DNA from: Streptomyces mutabilis
GTDB lineage: Bacteria; Actinomycetota; Actinomycetes; Streptomycetales; Streptomycetaceae
Direction of reading: 5' to 3'
DNA: 64,000 bases
Assembly: GCF_014649815.1 (NCBI RefSeq)
Contig: NZ_BMTT01000013.1
Span: 124,001-188,000 of the forward strand
A program made the position numbers and the translations under genes. Position 1 is the stretch's first letter; each line of letters opens with the position of its first letter. Under the pieces are notes generated by a model that worked only from the letters and a program-made list of their open reading frames with translations, made no database searches and had not been told where the DNA came from. This document shows positions 18,103 to 26,208 of the stretch, one piece after another.

Positions 18103-18782
18103 CCCGGGTGCTCGTGATCGACGACGAACCGCAGATCGTGCGCGCGCTCGTGATCAACCTAAAGGCCCGGCACTACGAGGCCGATGCCGCCCACGACGGC
18201 GCCACCGCCCTCCAGCTCGCCGCCGCCCGCCACCCCGACGTCGTCGTGCTGGACCTGGGCCTGCCCGACATGGACGGCGTCGAGGTGATCCGGGGCCTGC
18301 GCGGCTGGACCCGGGTGCCGATCCTGGTGCTGTCCGCCCGGCACTCCTCCGACGAGAAGGTCGAGGCGCTCGACGCGGGCGCCGACGACTACGTCACCAA
18401 GCCCTTCGGCATGGACGAACTGCTCGCCCGCCTCCGCGCCGCCGTCCGCCGGGCCGAGCCCGTCCCGGGCGGTGAGGACGACGTGATCGTCGACACCGCG
18501 GGGTTCACCGTCGACCTGGCCGCGAAGAAGGTGAACCGGGACGGCAGGGACGTACGGCTGACGCCCACCGAGTGGCACCTGCTGGAGGTGCTGGTGCGCA
18601 ACACCGGCCGCCTGGTCAGCCAGAAGCAGCTGCTGCAGGAGGTGTGGGGACCGTCGTACGGGACGGAGACGAACTACCTGCGGGTCTACATGGCGCAGTT
18701 GCGCCGCAAGCTGGAAACGGACCCGGCCCACCCGCGCCACTTCATCACGGAGCCGGGCATGGGGTACCGCTTCGAGAGGTGA
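18099..18782 (+). CDS. kdpE: KdpE response regulator
   Basis: A 227-residue OmpR/PhoB-type regulator. The receiver has the acidic pair DDE near residue 9, Asp52 in VVLDLGLPDMDG and Lys101 in YVTKPFG. The winged-helix domain ends with GMGYRFER. It is the partner of KdpD and should activate the Kdp potassium pump genes, which must lie elsewhere if present. The start codon overlaps the kdpD stop, so translation is coupled. Confidence 0.93.
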   Translation: MTRVLVIDDEPQIVRALVINLKARHYEADAAHDGATALQLAAARHPDVVVLDLGLPDMDGVEVIRGLRGWTRVPILVLSARHSSDEKVEALDAGADDYVTKPFGMDELLARLRAAVRRAEPVPGGEDDVIVDTAGFTVDLAAKKVNRDGRDVRLTPTEWHLLEVLVRNTGRLVSQKQLLQEVWGPSYGTETNYLRVYMAQLRRKLETDPAHPRHFITEPGMGYRFER

Positions 18783-18805
18783 GCGGGCGGGGAGCGAAAG
18801 GTGAG

Positions 18806-18820
18806 CCTCGCGATACCGGC
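18806..18820 (+). repeat. 15-bp direct repeat, copy 2
   Basis: Identical to 14696-14710. It lies just after kdpE and before the OB-fold gene. Confidence 0.6.
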
Positions 18821-18866
18821 CCGAGAGGGGTGCATGGCTGTCGGTCCGCCCCGGTACGCTTCTGAT

Positions 18867-19265
18867 ATGAGTGCTGCTCCGCGTTCCGACAAGCCGGTGG
18901 GCCGGTTCCGGCGCATGTTCGACCGGCTCTCCTCGTCGCAGGAGGACCTGGAGTCCGAGGAACTGCGCGAGGACGCCGACACCGCCGGCTGCACCCGCAT
19001 CGGGGACTGCCAGGACCGTCAGATCGTCTCGGTTACTGGTACCTTGCGCACGGTCACCCTGCGACCGCGCGCGGGCGTCCCGGCCCTGGAGGCCGAGCTG
19101 TTCGACGGCTCCGCCGCCCTGGACGTCGTGTGGCTGGGCAGACGCTCCATCGTGGGCATAGAGCCGGGGCGCAAGCTCATCGCATCGGGCCGGATCTCCA
19201 TGAGCCGGGGCCGCCGGGTGCTCTTCAACCCGAAATACGAACTGAGACCCCTCGGACGGGAGTAG
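18867..19265 (+). CDS. OB-fold nucleic-acid-binding protein
   Basis: A 132-residue protein. A charged N-terminus (FRRMFDRLSSSQEDLESEEL) is followed by an OB-fold-like domain resembling small actinobacterial single-strand binding or RecG-wedge-like proteins: VTGTLRTVTLRPR, LFDGSAALDVVWLGRR and SGRISMSRGRRVLFNP. The role is unknown. ATG 18867 is seven bases after TACGCT with no ribosome site, suggesting leaderless translation; upstream starts are weaker. The DUF3159 gene follows after three bases. Confidence 0.82.
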   Translation: MSAAPRSDKPVGRFRRMFDRLSSSQEDLESEELREDADTAGCTRIGDCQDRQIVSVTGTLRTVTLRPRAGVPALEAELFDGSAALDVVWLGRRSIVGIEPGRKLIASGRISMSRGRRVLFNPKYELRPLGRE

Positions 19266-19268
19266 CCG

Positions 19269-20057
19269 GTGACGTCGCTCGACAAGCCGACCGAAGACAC
19301 CCAGGACACGGAAGCGGACAACGCCCGAACGGTGACGGAGGCCGCGCTCTTCGAGGCGTTCGGCGGCGTGCGGGGCATGGTCGAGACGGTGCTGCCGGGC
19401 CTGCTCTTCGTCACCATCTTCACGCTCAACAGCGACCTGCACATGTCGGCGATCGCGGCGCTGGCCGTGTCGCTGGTGCTGGTCGTGGTCCGGCTGGCGA
19501 TGAAGGACACCGTCAAGCACGCCTTCAGCGGTGTCTTCGGCGTCGCCTTCGGCGTGGTTTTCGCGATGATGACCGACAACGCCAAGAACTTCTATCTGCC
19601 GGGCATGCTCTACACCCTGGGCCTGGCCCTGGCGTACATCGTCACCTCGCTGGCCGGCGTGCCGCTGATCGGCCTGATCCTCGGCCCGGTCTTCAAGGAG
19701 AACCTCTCCTGGCGCACCCGGAACCCGGGCCGCAAGAAGGCCTACACCAAGGCCAGCTACGCCTGGGGCTTCATCCTGCTCGCCAAGTCGGCGATCCTCT
19801 TCCCGCTGTACTGGTGGGCGGACACCGAGCAGCTCGGCTGGGTCCTGGTCACCCTGAAGATCCCGCCCTTCCTGCTCGCCGTCTGGCTGACCTGGGTTTT
19901 CCTGGCGAAGGCACCGGCGCCCATCGACGTGTTCGCGGAGATGGAGGCGGCGGAGCAGGCCGAGAAGGAGCAGAAGGCACGCGAGAAGGCCGAGCGCGAG
20001 GCACGGGGCGAGGACGCCCAGGACCCGGCGCCCGGCGGCAGGCACCGCAGCGGCTGA
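19269..20057 (+). CDS. DUF3159 membrane protein
   Basis: A 262-residue integral membrane protein with about six helices between residues 40 and 215, then a highly charged C-terminal tail rich in Glu/Lys/Arg/Ala. It matches the actinobacterial DUF3159 family. Its function is unknown; it is adjacent to the OB-fold and Trk genes. GTG at 19269 lies three bases after the upstream stop, so it is in the same operon. Confidence 0.87.
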   Translation: MTSLDKPTEDTQDTEADNARTVTEAALFEAFGGVRGMVETVLPGLLFVTIFTLNSDLHMSAIAALAVSLVLVVVRLAMKDTVKHAFSGVFGVAFGVVFAMMTDNAKNFYLPGMLYTLGLALAYIVTSLAGVPLIGLILGPVFKENLSWRTRNPGRKKAYTKASYAWGFILLAKSAILFPLYWWADTEQLGWVLVTLKIPPFLLAVWLTWVFLAKAPAPIDVFAEMEAAEQAEKEQKAREKAEREARGEDAQDPAPGGRHRSG

Positions 20058-20115
20058 CGGCACCGCGAGGACCGACGGACCCCGAGAGACGACGTACTGC
20101 GGGGAGTGACGGCAC

Positions 20116-20161
20116 ACGACGGTGGGGGCGCCCGGAAATCTCCGGGCGCCCCCACCGTCGT
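20116..20161. terminator. Bidirectional terminator between DUF3159 and trkA genes
   Basis: A perfect 21-bp stem with a 4-nt loop (AATC) lies between the two convergent stop codons. It is the strongest hairpin in the window. Confidence 0.92.
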
Positions 20162-20189
20162 ATGGCGGGCCGTGCGGCCCTGCGCCGGA

Positions 20190-20867
20190 TCAGCGCGCCG
20201 TACTGCCCTTCCGCGCCGACAGCAGGTCCTCGAGCTGCTCCTCGCGGGCCTGCGCCGCCACGAACAGCAGCTCGTCGCCGGCCTCCAGGGAGTCCTCCCG
20301 GGACGGCGTCAGCACCCGGGTGCCGCGGATGATCGTGACCAGCGAGGTGTCCTCGGGCCACTCCACGTCGCCCACCTGGGTGCCGGCCAGGGCCGACTCC
20401 TCCGGCAGGGTCAGCTCCACCAGGTTGGCGTCGCCGTGGCTGAAGCGCAGCAGCCGGACCAGGTCGCCGACGCTCACCGCCTCCTCCACCAGGGCCGACA
20501 TCAGCCGCGGCGTGGAGACGGCGACGTCCACGCCCCAGGACTCGTTGAACAGCCACTCGTTCTTCGGGTTGTTCACCCGGGCGACAACGCGCGGAACGCC
20601 GTACTCCGTCTTGGCCAGCAGGGAGACGACCAGGTTGACCTTGTCGTCGCCCGTCGCGGCGATCACGACGTTGCAGCGCTGGAGCGCCGCCTCGTCCAGG
20701 GACGTGATCTCGCACGCGTCCGCGAGCAGCCACTCCGCCATCGGCACCCGCTCGACCGAGATCGCGGTCGGCGCCTTGTCGATCAGCAGCACCTCGTGGC
20801 CGTTCTCCAGCAGCTCGCCCGCGATCGAACGGCCGACCGCACCGGCTCCGGCAATGGCGACCCTCAT
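20190..20867 (-). CDS. TrkA family potassium regulatory subunit (second copy)
   Basis: A 225-residue RCK protein. The N-terminal Rossmann domain opens MRVAIAGAGAVGRSIA, with Asp in LLIDKAP for the nucleotide ribose. RCK_C is in the last 80 residues. Such proteins bind NAD(H), ATP or c-di-AMP and gate a Trk/Ktr potassium channel subunit. The start overlaps the stop of the neighbouring trkA-like gene, so two RCK proteins are made together. A channel subunit gene is not adjacent. Confidence 0.92.
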   Translation of the reverse strand: MRVAIAGAGAVGRSIAGELLENGHEVLLIDKAPTAISVERVPMAEWLLADACEITSLDEAALQRCNVVIAATGDDKVNLVVSLLAKTEYGVPRVVARVNNPKNEWLFNESWGVDVAVSTPRLMSALVEEAVSVGDLVRLLRFSHGDANLVELTLPEESALAGTQVGDVEWPEDTSLVTIIRGTRVLTPSREDSLEAGDELLFVAAQAREEQLEDLLSARKGSTAR

Positions 20868-21538
20868 CAGTGACCGCCCTCCTCTTCGGGACCCTTGGCG
20901 AACGCCGCCTCGACCTTGTGGACCTCGTCGGTGCGCATCATCACGTGCACCAGGTCACCCTCCTGCAACACCGTCTGCGACGACGGCAGGATCGCCTCCC
21001 CGAGCCGGGTGAGGAATGCCACCCGCACCCCGGTCTCGTCCTGCAGTCGGCTGATCTTGTGGCCGACCCAGGACGCCGAGGTGTGCACTTCCGCGAGCTG
21101 GACGCCGCCGGTGGGATCGCGCCACAGCGGCTCGGCGCCCGAGGGGAGCAGCCGGCGCAGCATCTGGTCGGCCGTCCAGCGGACGGTGGCGACCGTGGGG
21201 ATGCCCAGGCGCTGGTAGACCTCGGCGCGGCGGGGGTCGTAGATGCGGGCGGCGACGTTCTCCACGCCGAACATCTCGCGGGCCACCCGGGCGGCGATGA
21301 TGTTCGAGTTGTCGCCGCTGGAGACGGCGGCGAAGGCGCCCGCCTCCTCGATGCCGGCCTCCCGCAAGGTGTCCTGGTCGAAGCCGATGCCGGTGACCCT
21401 GCGGCCGCCGAACGTGGAACCGAGGCGGCGGAAGGCGGTGGGGTCCTGGTCGACCACGGCGACCGTGTGCCCCTGCTGCTCCAGGTTCTGCGCGAGGGCC
21501 GAGCCCACGCGCCCGCAGCCCATGATGACGATGTGCAT
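20867..21538 (-). CDS. TrkA family potassium regulatory subunit (first copy)
   Basis: A 223-residue RCK protein starting MHIVIMGCGRVGSALAQNL with the dinucleotide motif GCGRVG and Asp in VAVVDQDP. The C-terminal RCK_C domain is about 140-215. It resembles CeoB of mycobacteria, and the partner resembles CeoC. The pair probably regulates potassium uptake. It is transcribed towards the partner gene and away from the KimA-like gene. Confidence 0.92.
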   Translation of the reverse strand: MHIVIMGCGRVGSALAQNLEQQGHTVAVVDQDPTAFRRLGSTFGGRRVTGIGFDQDTLREAGIEEAGAFAAVSSGDNSNIIAARVAREMFGVENVAARIYDPRRAEVYQRLGIPTVATVRWTADQMLRRLLPSGAEPLWRDPTGGVQLAEVHTSASWVGHKISRLQDETGVRVAFLTRLGEAILPSSQTVLQEGDLVHVMMRTDEVHKVEAAFAKGPEEEGGH

Positions 21539-21782
21539 CGCCTCACACCCCGCTCTCTGCGGGCCCGCCGGCCTCTGTGGATGTCCTGCTCATGTCTCTC
21601 TTTCGGCTCGCCTGGCGACACGTCGCGGCCGGTGTGCGGCCGCAGGGGAACATCATGCCGGTGAGCACCGGCCCTGACGCCTCTCGGGGCCCGGGGAAGT
21701 CCGGAACCCGAGCGGAAGCTCGGATTCCCCCATCGTCCGCCCCCAACGTAGCGGCATGCCTCGGGGGGCCGCATGGGCCCGC

Positions 21783-21905
21783 TCACCCTCCGGCCGAGGA
21801 CCTCCGCCGGCCGATGCTGCGGATGCTGGCAAGAGTCAGGATTCCGAGGCCGACGAGCGTGGCGCCGCCGCCGATCAGCTCTGCGCTCAGGTCGCTCAGA
21901 TGCAT
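21783..21905 (-). CDS. 40-residue single-helix membrane peptide
   Basis: A small gene with a perfect GGAGG site seven bases before ATG. The product starts MHLSDLSAELIGGGATLVG, has one hydrophobic helix (about 10-28) and ends in a basic tail RSIGRRRSSAGG. This suggests a type I or III membrane peptide with a cytoplasmic Arg-rich end. It lies between the trkA pair and the divergent KimA-like gene. No family is known to me; it is not obviously KdpF. Confidence 0.6.
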   Translation of the reverse strand: MHLSDLSAELIGGGATLVGLGILTLASIRSIGRRRSSAGG

Positions 21906-21952
21906 GGGACCTCCAGGGGGCGGTGCAACAGTGGGGGAGCGGTCGGCAATCG

Positions 21953-22042
21953 GGCGGCGTTCCTCATACAGGCAGACATTCAGGCACGCCGCCCGCACGA
22001 CCTGCGGAATCCGCAGCCCTACGGGTATCCGAGTTCACCCGT
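21953..22042. promoter_or_regulatory. Cluster of three stem-loops upstream of the membrane peptide and KimA genes
   Basis: Three perfect inverted repeats lie in 90 bp: ggcggcgt with acgccgcc (21953-21993), ctgcgg-aat-ccgcag (22002-22016) and acgggt with acccgt (22021-22042). On the minus strand they would sit in the leader of the 40-residue peptide gene. On the plus strand they lie upstream of the proposed kimA promoter. They could be a structured leader RNA or operators. Confidence 0.4.
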
Positions 22043-22074
22043 AGAGCAGAGGGCGTGCCGCTCGGGGGTGGCGG

Positions 22075-22105
22075 TTGGGCGGGCGCCCGTTCGAAGGCTT
22101 ACGAT
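22075..22105 (+). promoter_or_regulatory. Putative promoter of the KimA-like gene
   Basis: TTGGGC (22075-22080) and TACGAT (22100-22105) are 19 bp apart. The GTG start is eight bases after the -10, so the transcript is probably leaderless. Confidence 0.4.
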
Positions 22106-22113
22106 CCTCTGTT

Positions 22114-24177
22114 GTGTCCAAACTGACCGACGTGCCCAAACGGATCCTGATCGGGCGCGCACTGCGCAGTGACCGGCTGGGGGAAACGCTCCTGCCGAAG
22201 CGCATCGCCCTCCCCGTCTTCGCCTCCGACCCGCTGTCCTCCGTGGCGTACGCGCCCGGCGAGGTGCTGCTGGTGCTGTCCATCGCGGGCGTGTCGGCGT
22301 ACCACTTCAGCCCCTGGATCGCGGTCGCGGTCGTGGTGCTGATGTTCACCGTGGTCGCCTCCTACCGACAGAACGTCCACGCCTACCCGAGCGGCGGCGG
22401 CGACTACGAGGTGGCGAACACCAACCTCGGTCCCAAGGCCGGTCTGACGGTCGCCAGCGCCCTGCTGGTCGACTACGTCCTGACCGTCGCCGTCTCCATC
22501 TCCTCCGGCATCGAGAACCTCGGCTCCGCGATCCCCTTCGTGGTCGAGCACAAGGTCCTCTGCGCGATCGCCGTCATCCTGCTGCTGACCCTGATGAACC
22601 TGCGCGGCGTCAAGGAGTCGGGCACGCTCTTCGCCATCCCGACGTACGTCTTCGTCGCGGGCGTCTTCATCATGATCGCGTGGGGCGCCTTCCGCGGCCT
22701 GGTCCTGGACGACACCATGCGCGCCCCCACCGCCGACTACGAGATCAAGCCGGAACACGGCGGCCTGGCCGGCTTCGCCCTGGTCTTCCTCCTGCTACGC
22801 GCATTCTCCTCCGGCTGTGCCGCGCTCACCGGCGTCGAGGCGATCTCCAACGGCGTCCCGGCCTTCCGCAAGCCCAAGTCGAAGAACGCGGGCAACACCC
22901 TCGCGATGATGGGCCTGCTCGCCGTCACCATGTTCTGCGGCATCATCGCGCTGGCCGCCGCCACCGACGTCCGCATGTCGGAGAACCCGGCCAAGGACCT
23001 CTTCCACGACGGCGTCCCGCTCGGCGCGGACTACGTGCAGCACCCGGTGATCTCGCAGGTCGCCGAGGCGGTCTTCGGCGAGGGCAGCTTCCTGTTCATC
23101 GTCCTGGCCGCCGCCACCGCGCTCGTCCTCTTCCTGGCCGCCAACACCGCGTACAACGGCTTCCCGCTGCTCGGCTCGATCCTCGCCCAGGACCGCTACC
23201 TGCCCCGCCAGCTGCACACCCGCGGCGACCGCCTGGCCTTCTCCAACGGCATCGTGCTCCTGGCCGGCGCGGCGATGCTCCTGGTCTTCGTCTACGGCGC
23301 CGACTCCACGCGCCTGATCCAGCTCTACATCGTCGGCGTCTTCGTCTCCTTCACGCTCAGCCAGATCGGCATGGTCCGCCACTGGAACCGCCACCTGGCC
23401 ACGGAGAAGGCCCCGGCCGCCCGCCGCCGCATGATCCGCTCCCGCGCGATCAACGCCTTCGGCGCCTTCTTCACGGGCCTGGTCCTGGTCGTCGTACTGG
23501 CCACCAAGTTCACGCACGGCGCCTGGGTCGCCCTGCTCGGCATGTGCATCTTCTTCGCGACGATGACGGCCATCCGCAAGCACTACGACCGCGTCGCCGA
23601 GGAGATCGCCGCCCCCGAGGGCCCCGAGGCGGCCCAGAGCGACGACATGGTGCGCCCCTCCCGCGTCCACTCGGTGGTCCTGATCTCAAAGATCCACCGC
23701 CCGACCCTGCGCGCGCTCGCCTACGCCAAGCTGATGCGCTCCGACACTCTGGAGGCGCTCAGCGTCAACGTCGACCCGGCCGAGACCAAGGCCCTGCGCG
23801 ACGAGTGGGAGCGCCGCGGCATCGCCGTACCGCTGAAGGTGCTGGACTCGCCCTACCGCGAGATCACGCGGCCGGTCATCGAGTACGTCAAGAGCCTGCG
23901 CAAGGAGTCCCCGCGCGACGCGGTCTCGGTCATCATCCCCGAGTACGTGGTCGGCCACTGGTACGAGCACCTGCTCCACAACCAGAGCGCCCTGCGCCTC
24001 AAGGGCCGCCTGCTCTTCACCCCCGGCGTCATGGTCACCTCGGTGCCTTACCAGCTCCAGTCCTCCGAGGCGGCCAAGCGGCGCGCCCGCAAGCGGCAGG
24101 ACTGGAACGCGCCGGGTGCGGTGCGGCGAGGACCGGCGCAGTCCGACCGGGCGAAGGAGTCCTCCTCTTCGTCGTAG
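22114..24177 (+). CDS. KimA-like APC-family potassium transporter
   Basis: A 687-residue protein with about twelve membrane helices in residues 30-500 and a soluble alpha/beta tail. It was first recognised as an APC amino-acid permease. It strongly resembles B. subtilis KimA as I recall it: ASDPLSSVAYAPGEVLLVL in TM1, YPSGGGDYEVANTNLG, LTGVEAISNGVPAF, and LHNQSALRLKGRLLF near the end. KimA is a high-affinity K+/H+ symporter inhibited by c-di-AMP binding to its cytosolic domain. Placement beside TrkA and KdpDE genes supports a potassium role. GTG 22114 appears leaderless. Confidence 0.87.
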   Translation: MSKLTDVPKRILIGRALRSDRLGETLLPKRIALPVFASDPLSSVAYAPGEVLLVLSIAGVSAYHFSPWIAVAVVVLMFTVVASYRQNVHAYPSGGGDYEVANTNLGPKAGLTVASALLVDYVLTVAVSISSGIENLGSAIPFVVEHKVLCAIAVILLLTLMNLRGVKESGTLFAIPTYVFVAGVFIMIAWGAFRGLVLDDTMRAPTADYEIKPEHGGLAGFALVFLLLRAFSSGCAALTGVEAISNGVPAFRKPKSKNAGNTLAMMGLLAVTMFCGIIALAAATDVRMSENPAKDLFHDGVPLGADYVQHPVISQVAEAVFGEGSFLFIVLAAATALVLFLAANTAYNGFPLLGSILAQDRYLPRQLHTRGDRLAFSNGIVLLAGAAMLLVFVYGADSTRLIQLYIVGVFVSFTLSQIGMVRHWNRHLATEKAPAARRRMIRSRAINAFGAFFTGLVLVVVLATKFTHGAWVALLGMCIFFATMTAIRKHYDRVAEEIAAPEGPEAAQSDDMVRPSRVHSVVLISKIHRPTLRALAYAKLMRSDTLEALSVNVDPAETKALRDEWERRGIAVPLKVLDSPYREITRPVIEYVKSLRKESPRDAVSVIIPEYVVGHWYEHLLHNQSALRLKGRLLFTPGVMVTSVPYQLQSSEAAKRRARKRQDWNAPGAVRRGPAQSDRAKESSSSS

Positions 24178-24256
24178 ACTGGACGGCTGTTGTCCTACGG
24201 CGTACGTCTTCCGGCGTGCGTCCCCGTGCCGTCCCGTTCTCTGGAGTCACCCCGCC

Positions 24257-25609
24257 ATGCACGCAGAACAGAAGAAATCGCAGGCGGAGTCCCCGGCGGT
24301 CTCGCTGGTGGGTGAGGAGTACGAGGTCGAGATCGGCCCCGTCGCCCACGGCGGCCACTGCATCGCCCGCACGTCCGAGGGCCAGGTGCTGTTCGTCCGG
24401 CACGCGCTGCCCGGCGAGCGGGTCGTGGCCCGCGTCACGGAGGGCGCGGAGGGAGCCCGCTTCCTGCGTGCCGACGCCGTCGAAATCCTGGACGCCTCCA
24501 AGGACCGCATCGAGGCCCCCTGCCCCTTCGCCGGTCCCGGCCGCTGCGGCGGCTGCGACTGGCAGCACGCCAAGCCGGGTGCCCAGCGCCGGCTGAAGGG
24601 CGAGGTCGTCGCCGAGCAGCTGAAGCGCCTCGCCGGCCTCACTCCCGAGGAGGCCGGCTGGGACGGCACGGTGATGCCGGCCGAGGGTGACAAGGTGCCC
24701 GCCGGCCAGGTCCCGTCGTGGCGCACCCGGGTCCAGTACGCCGTTGACACCGAGGGCCGCGCGGGCCTGCGCAAGCACCGCTCGCACGAGGTCCAGCCGA
24801 TCGACCACTGCATGATCGCCGCGGAGGGCGTCAGCGAGCTTGGCATCGAGCAGCGGGACTGGACGGGCATGGAAACCATCGAGGCGATCGCGGCGACCGG
24901 CTCCCAGGACCGGCAGGTCATCCTGACCCCGCGGCCGGGCGCGAGGCTCCCCATCGTCGAGCTGGACCGCCCGGTCTCGGTGATGCGGGTCGGGGAGAAG
25001 GACGGCGGCGTCCACCGCGTCCACGGCCGCCCGTTCGTCCGCGAGCGCGCCGACGACCGCACCTACCGGGTGGGCGGCGGCGGCTTCTGGCAGGTCCACC
25101 CGAAGGCCGCCGACACCCTGGTCAAGGCGGTCATGCAGGGCCTGCTCCCGCGCAAGGGCGACATGGCCCTCGACCTGTACTGCGGGGTCGGCCTCTTCGC
25201 CGGCGCCCTGGCCGACCGGGTCGGGGACAAGGGCGCCGTCCTCGGCATCGAGTCCGGCAAGCGCGCGGTCGAGGACGCCCGGCACAACCTCGCCGACTTC
25301 GACCGGGTGCGGATCGAGCAGGGCAAGGTGGAGTCCGTCCTGCCGCGCACGGGCATCGACGAGGTCGACCTCATCGTCCTGGACCCGCCGCGCGCGGGGG
25401 CGGGGCGCAAGACGGTGCAGCACCTGTCGTCGCTGGGGGCACGGAGGATCGCGTACGTGGCATGCGATCCGGCGGCGCTGGCGCGGGATCTGGGGTACTT
25501 CCGGGACGGGGGGTACCGGGTGCGGATGCTGCGGGTGTTCGATCTGTTTCCGATGACGCATCACGTGGAGTGCGTGGCGATTCTCGAGCCTGCTGGCAAG
25601 GGGGCCTGA
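24257..25609 (+). CDS. TRAM-domain RNA uracil-C5 methyltransferase
   Basis: A 450-residue enzyme of the TrmA/RlmC/RlmD family. The TRAM RNA-binding domain is about 18-78. A Cys cluster for [4Fe-4S] (Cys89, 97, 100 and a later Cys in DHCMI) is present. The SAM-binding motif is DLYCGVGLFAGALAD, and the catalytic nucleophile block is VACDPAALARDL with a DPPRAG motif before it. It methylates a uracil in tRNA or rRNA; the target is not evident. ATG 24257 has CTGGAG upstream and lies 80 bp after the KimA-like gene. Confidence 0.9.
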   Translation: MHAEQKKSQAESPAVSLVGEEYEVEIGPVAHGGHCIARTSEGQVLFVRHALPGERVVARVTEGAEGARFLRADAVEILDASKDRIEAPCPFAGPGRCGGCDWQHAKPGAQRRLKGEVVAEQLKRLAGLTPEEAGWDGTVMPAEGDKVPAGQVPSWRTRVQYAVDTEGRAGLRKHRSHEVQPIDHCMIAAEGVSELGIEQRDWTGMETIEAIAATGSQDRQVILTPRPGARLPIVELDRPVSVMRVGEKDGGVHRVHGRPFVRERADDRTYRVGGGGFWQVHPKAADTLVKAVMQGLLPRKGDMALDLYCGVGLFAGALADRVGDKGAVLGIESGKRAVEDARHNLADFDRVRIEQGKVESVLPRTGIDEVDLIVLDPPRAGAGRKTVQHLSSLGARRIAYVACDPAALARDLGYFRDGGYRVRMLRVFDLFPMTHHVECVAILEPAGKGA

Positions 25610-25834
25610 CCTGCGCTTTTGTTGTCCGGTGGGTTGCTCGACCTGTTTCCCTCCGCCGCCAGCTCGAAGGCTTCAACCGTGGCGCGGCGGTCGCAGGACT
25701 CCCCGGCCGAGCCCTCGGAACGTCTCCTGGACCCAGCCCGGACCAACTGCTTCGCGTAGCCGTCGCCTTCCGGCGCGCCCGGGCACACATGAAGGTCCTG
25801 GGCCTGACCAGCTGGCACGAGTTTTTCCAGTGCG
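25610..25834. other. Non-coding remnant region
   Basis: About 225 bp after the methyltransferase gene with less typical codon structure. Frames on both strands show no family I recognise. Together with the transposase stub next to it, it looks like decayed mobile DNA. Confidence 0.4.
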
Positions 25835-26077
25835 TCACGGCGGCTGCCCGCCTCTGCCCGGGAGCCAGGCCGGCACCGGCAGCAACGGCCTGATGGCCGC
25901 CCACTCCGCGTCCGTCATGTCCGACGGATACCGGCGTTCCCGGTCGGGATGGTCGGCCGTATTGCCGTACACGTGCGCGAGGCAATCACGCGATGGCGCA
26001 GCCGAGTTGAACTGGACGGGCTCGGGCGAGTACAGCAACGACCTCAGGGCCTCCCGGCAATGCTCGGTTGGATTCAC
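25835..26077 (-). pseudogene. IS5-family transposase N-terminal fragment
   Basis: The minus frame contains RRYPSDMTDAEWAAIRPLLP and then PAWLPGRGGQP, the hallmark N-terminus of IS5-group (DUF4096) transposases common in Streptomyces. It stops immediately afterwards, whereas a full protein needs about 250 residues. The codons upstream of DRERRYPSD are probably not original. I found no flanking terminal inverted repeats, so only a stub remains. Confidence 0.75.
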
Positions 26078-26208
26078 ATCCCCGAGCTACCGAGAGGCCC
26101 TGTCTTCATGCGCGCACAACGGGAAGAGCACCCCGGCGAGAAACCCGTTCGACCCGCACGTTCCATGACCGGTTGCGATACGGCTTCTGACGGGTGGACC
26201 TCAGGCGG

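Noticed and set aside
21953-22113. c-di-AMP (ydaO-type) riboswitch before the KimA-like gene
   Set aside because: The expected conserved blocks are not present and the gene appears leaderless on the plus strand.
22114-24177. Annotation as amino-acid permease only
   Set aside because: The conserved blocks match the potassium transporter KimA better than amino-acid permeases, though no alignment could be run.
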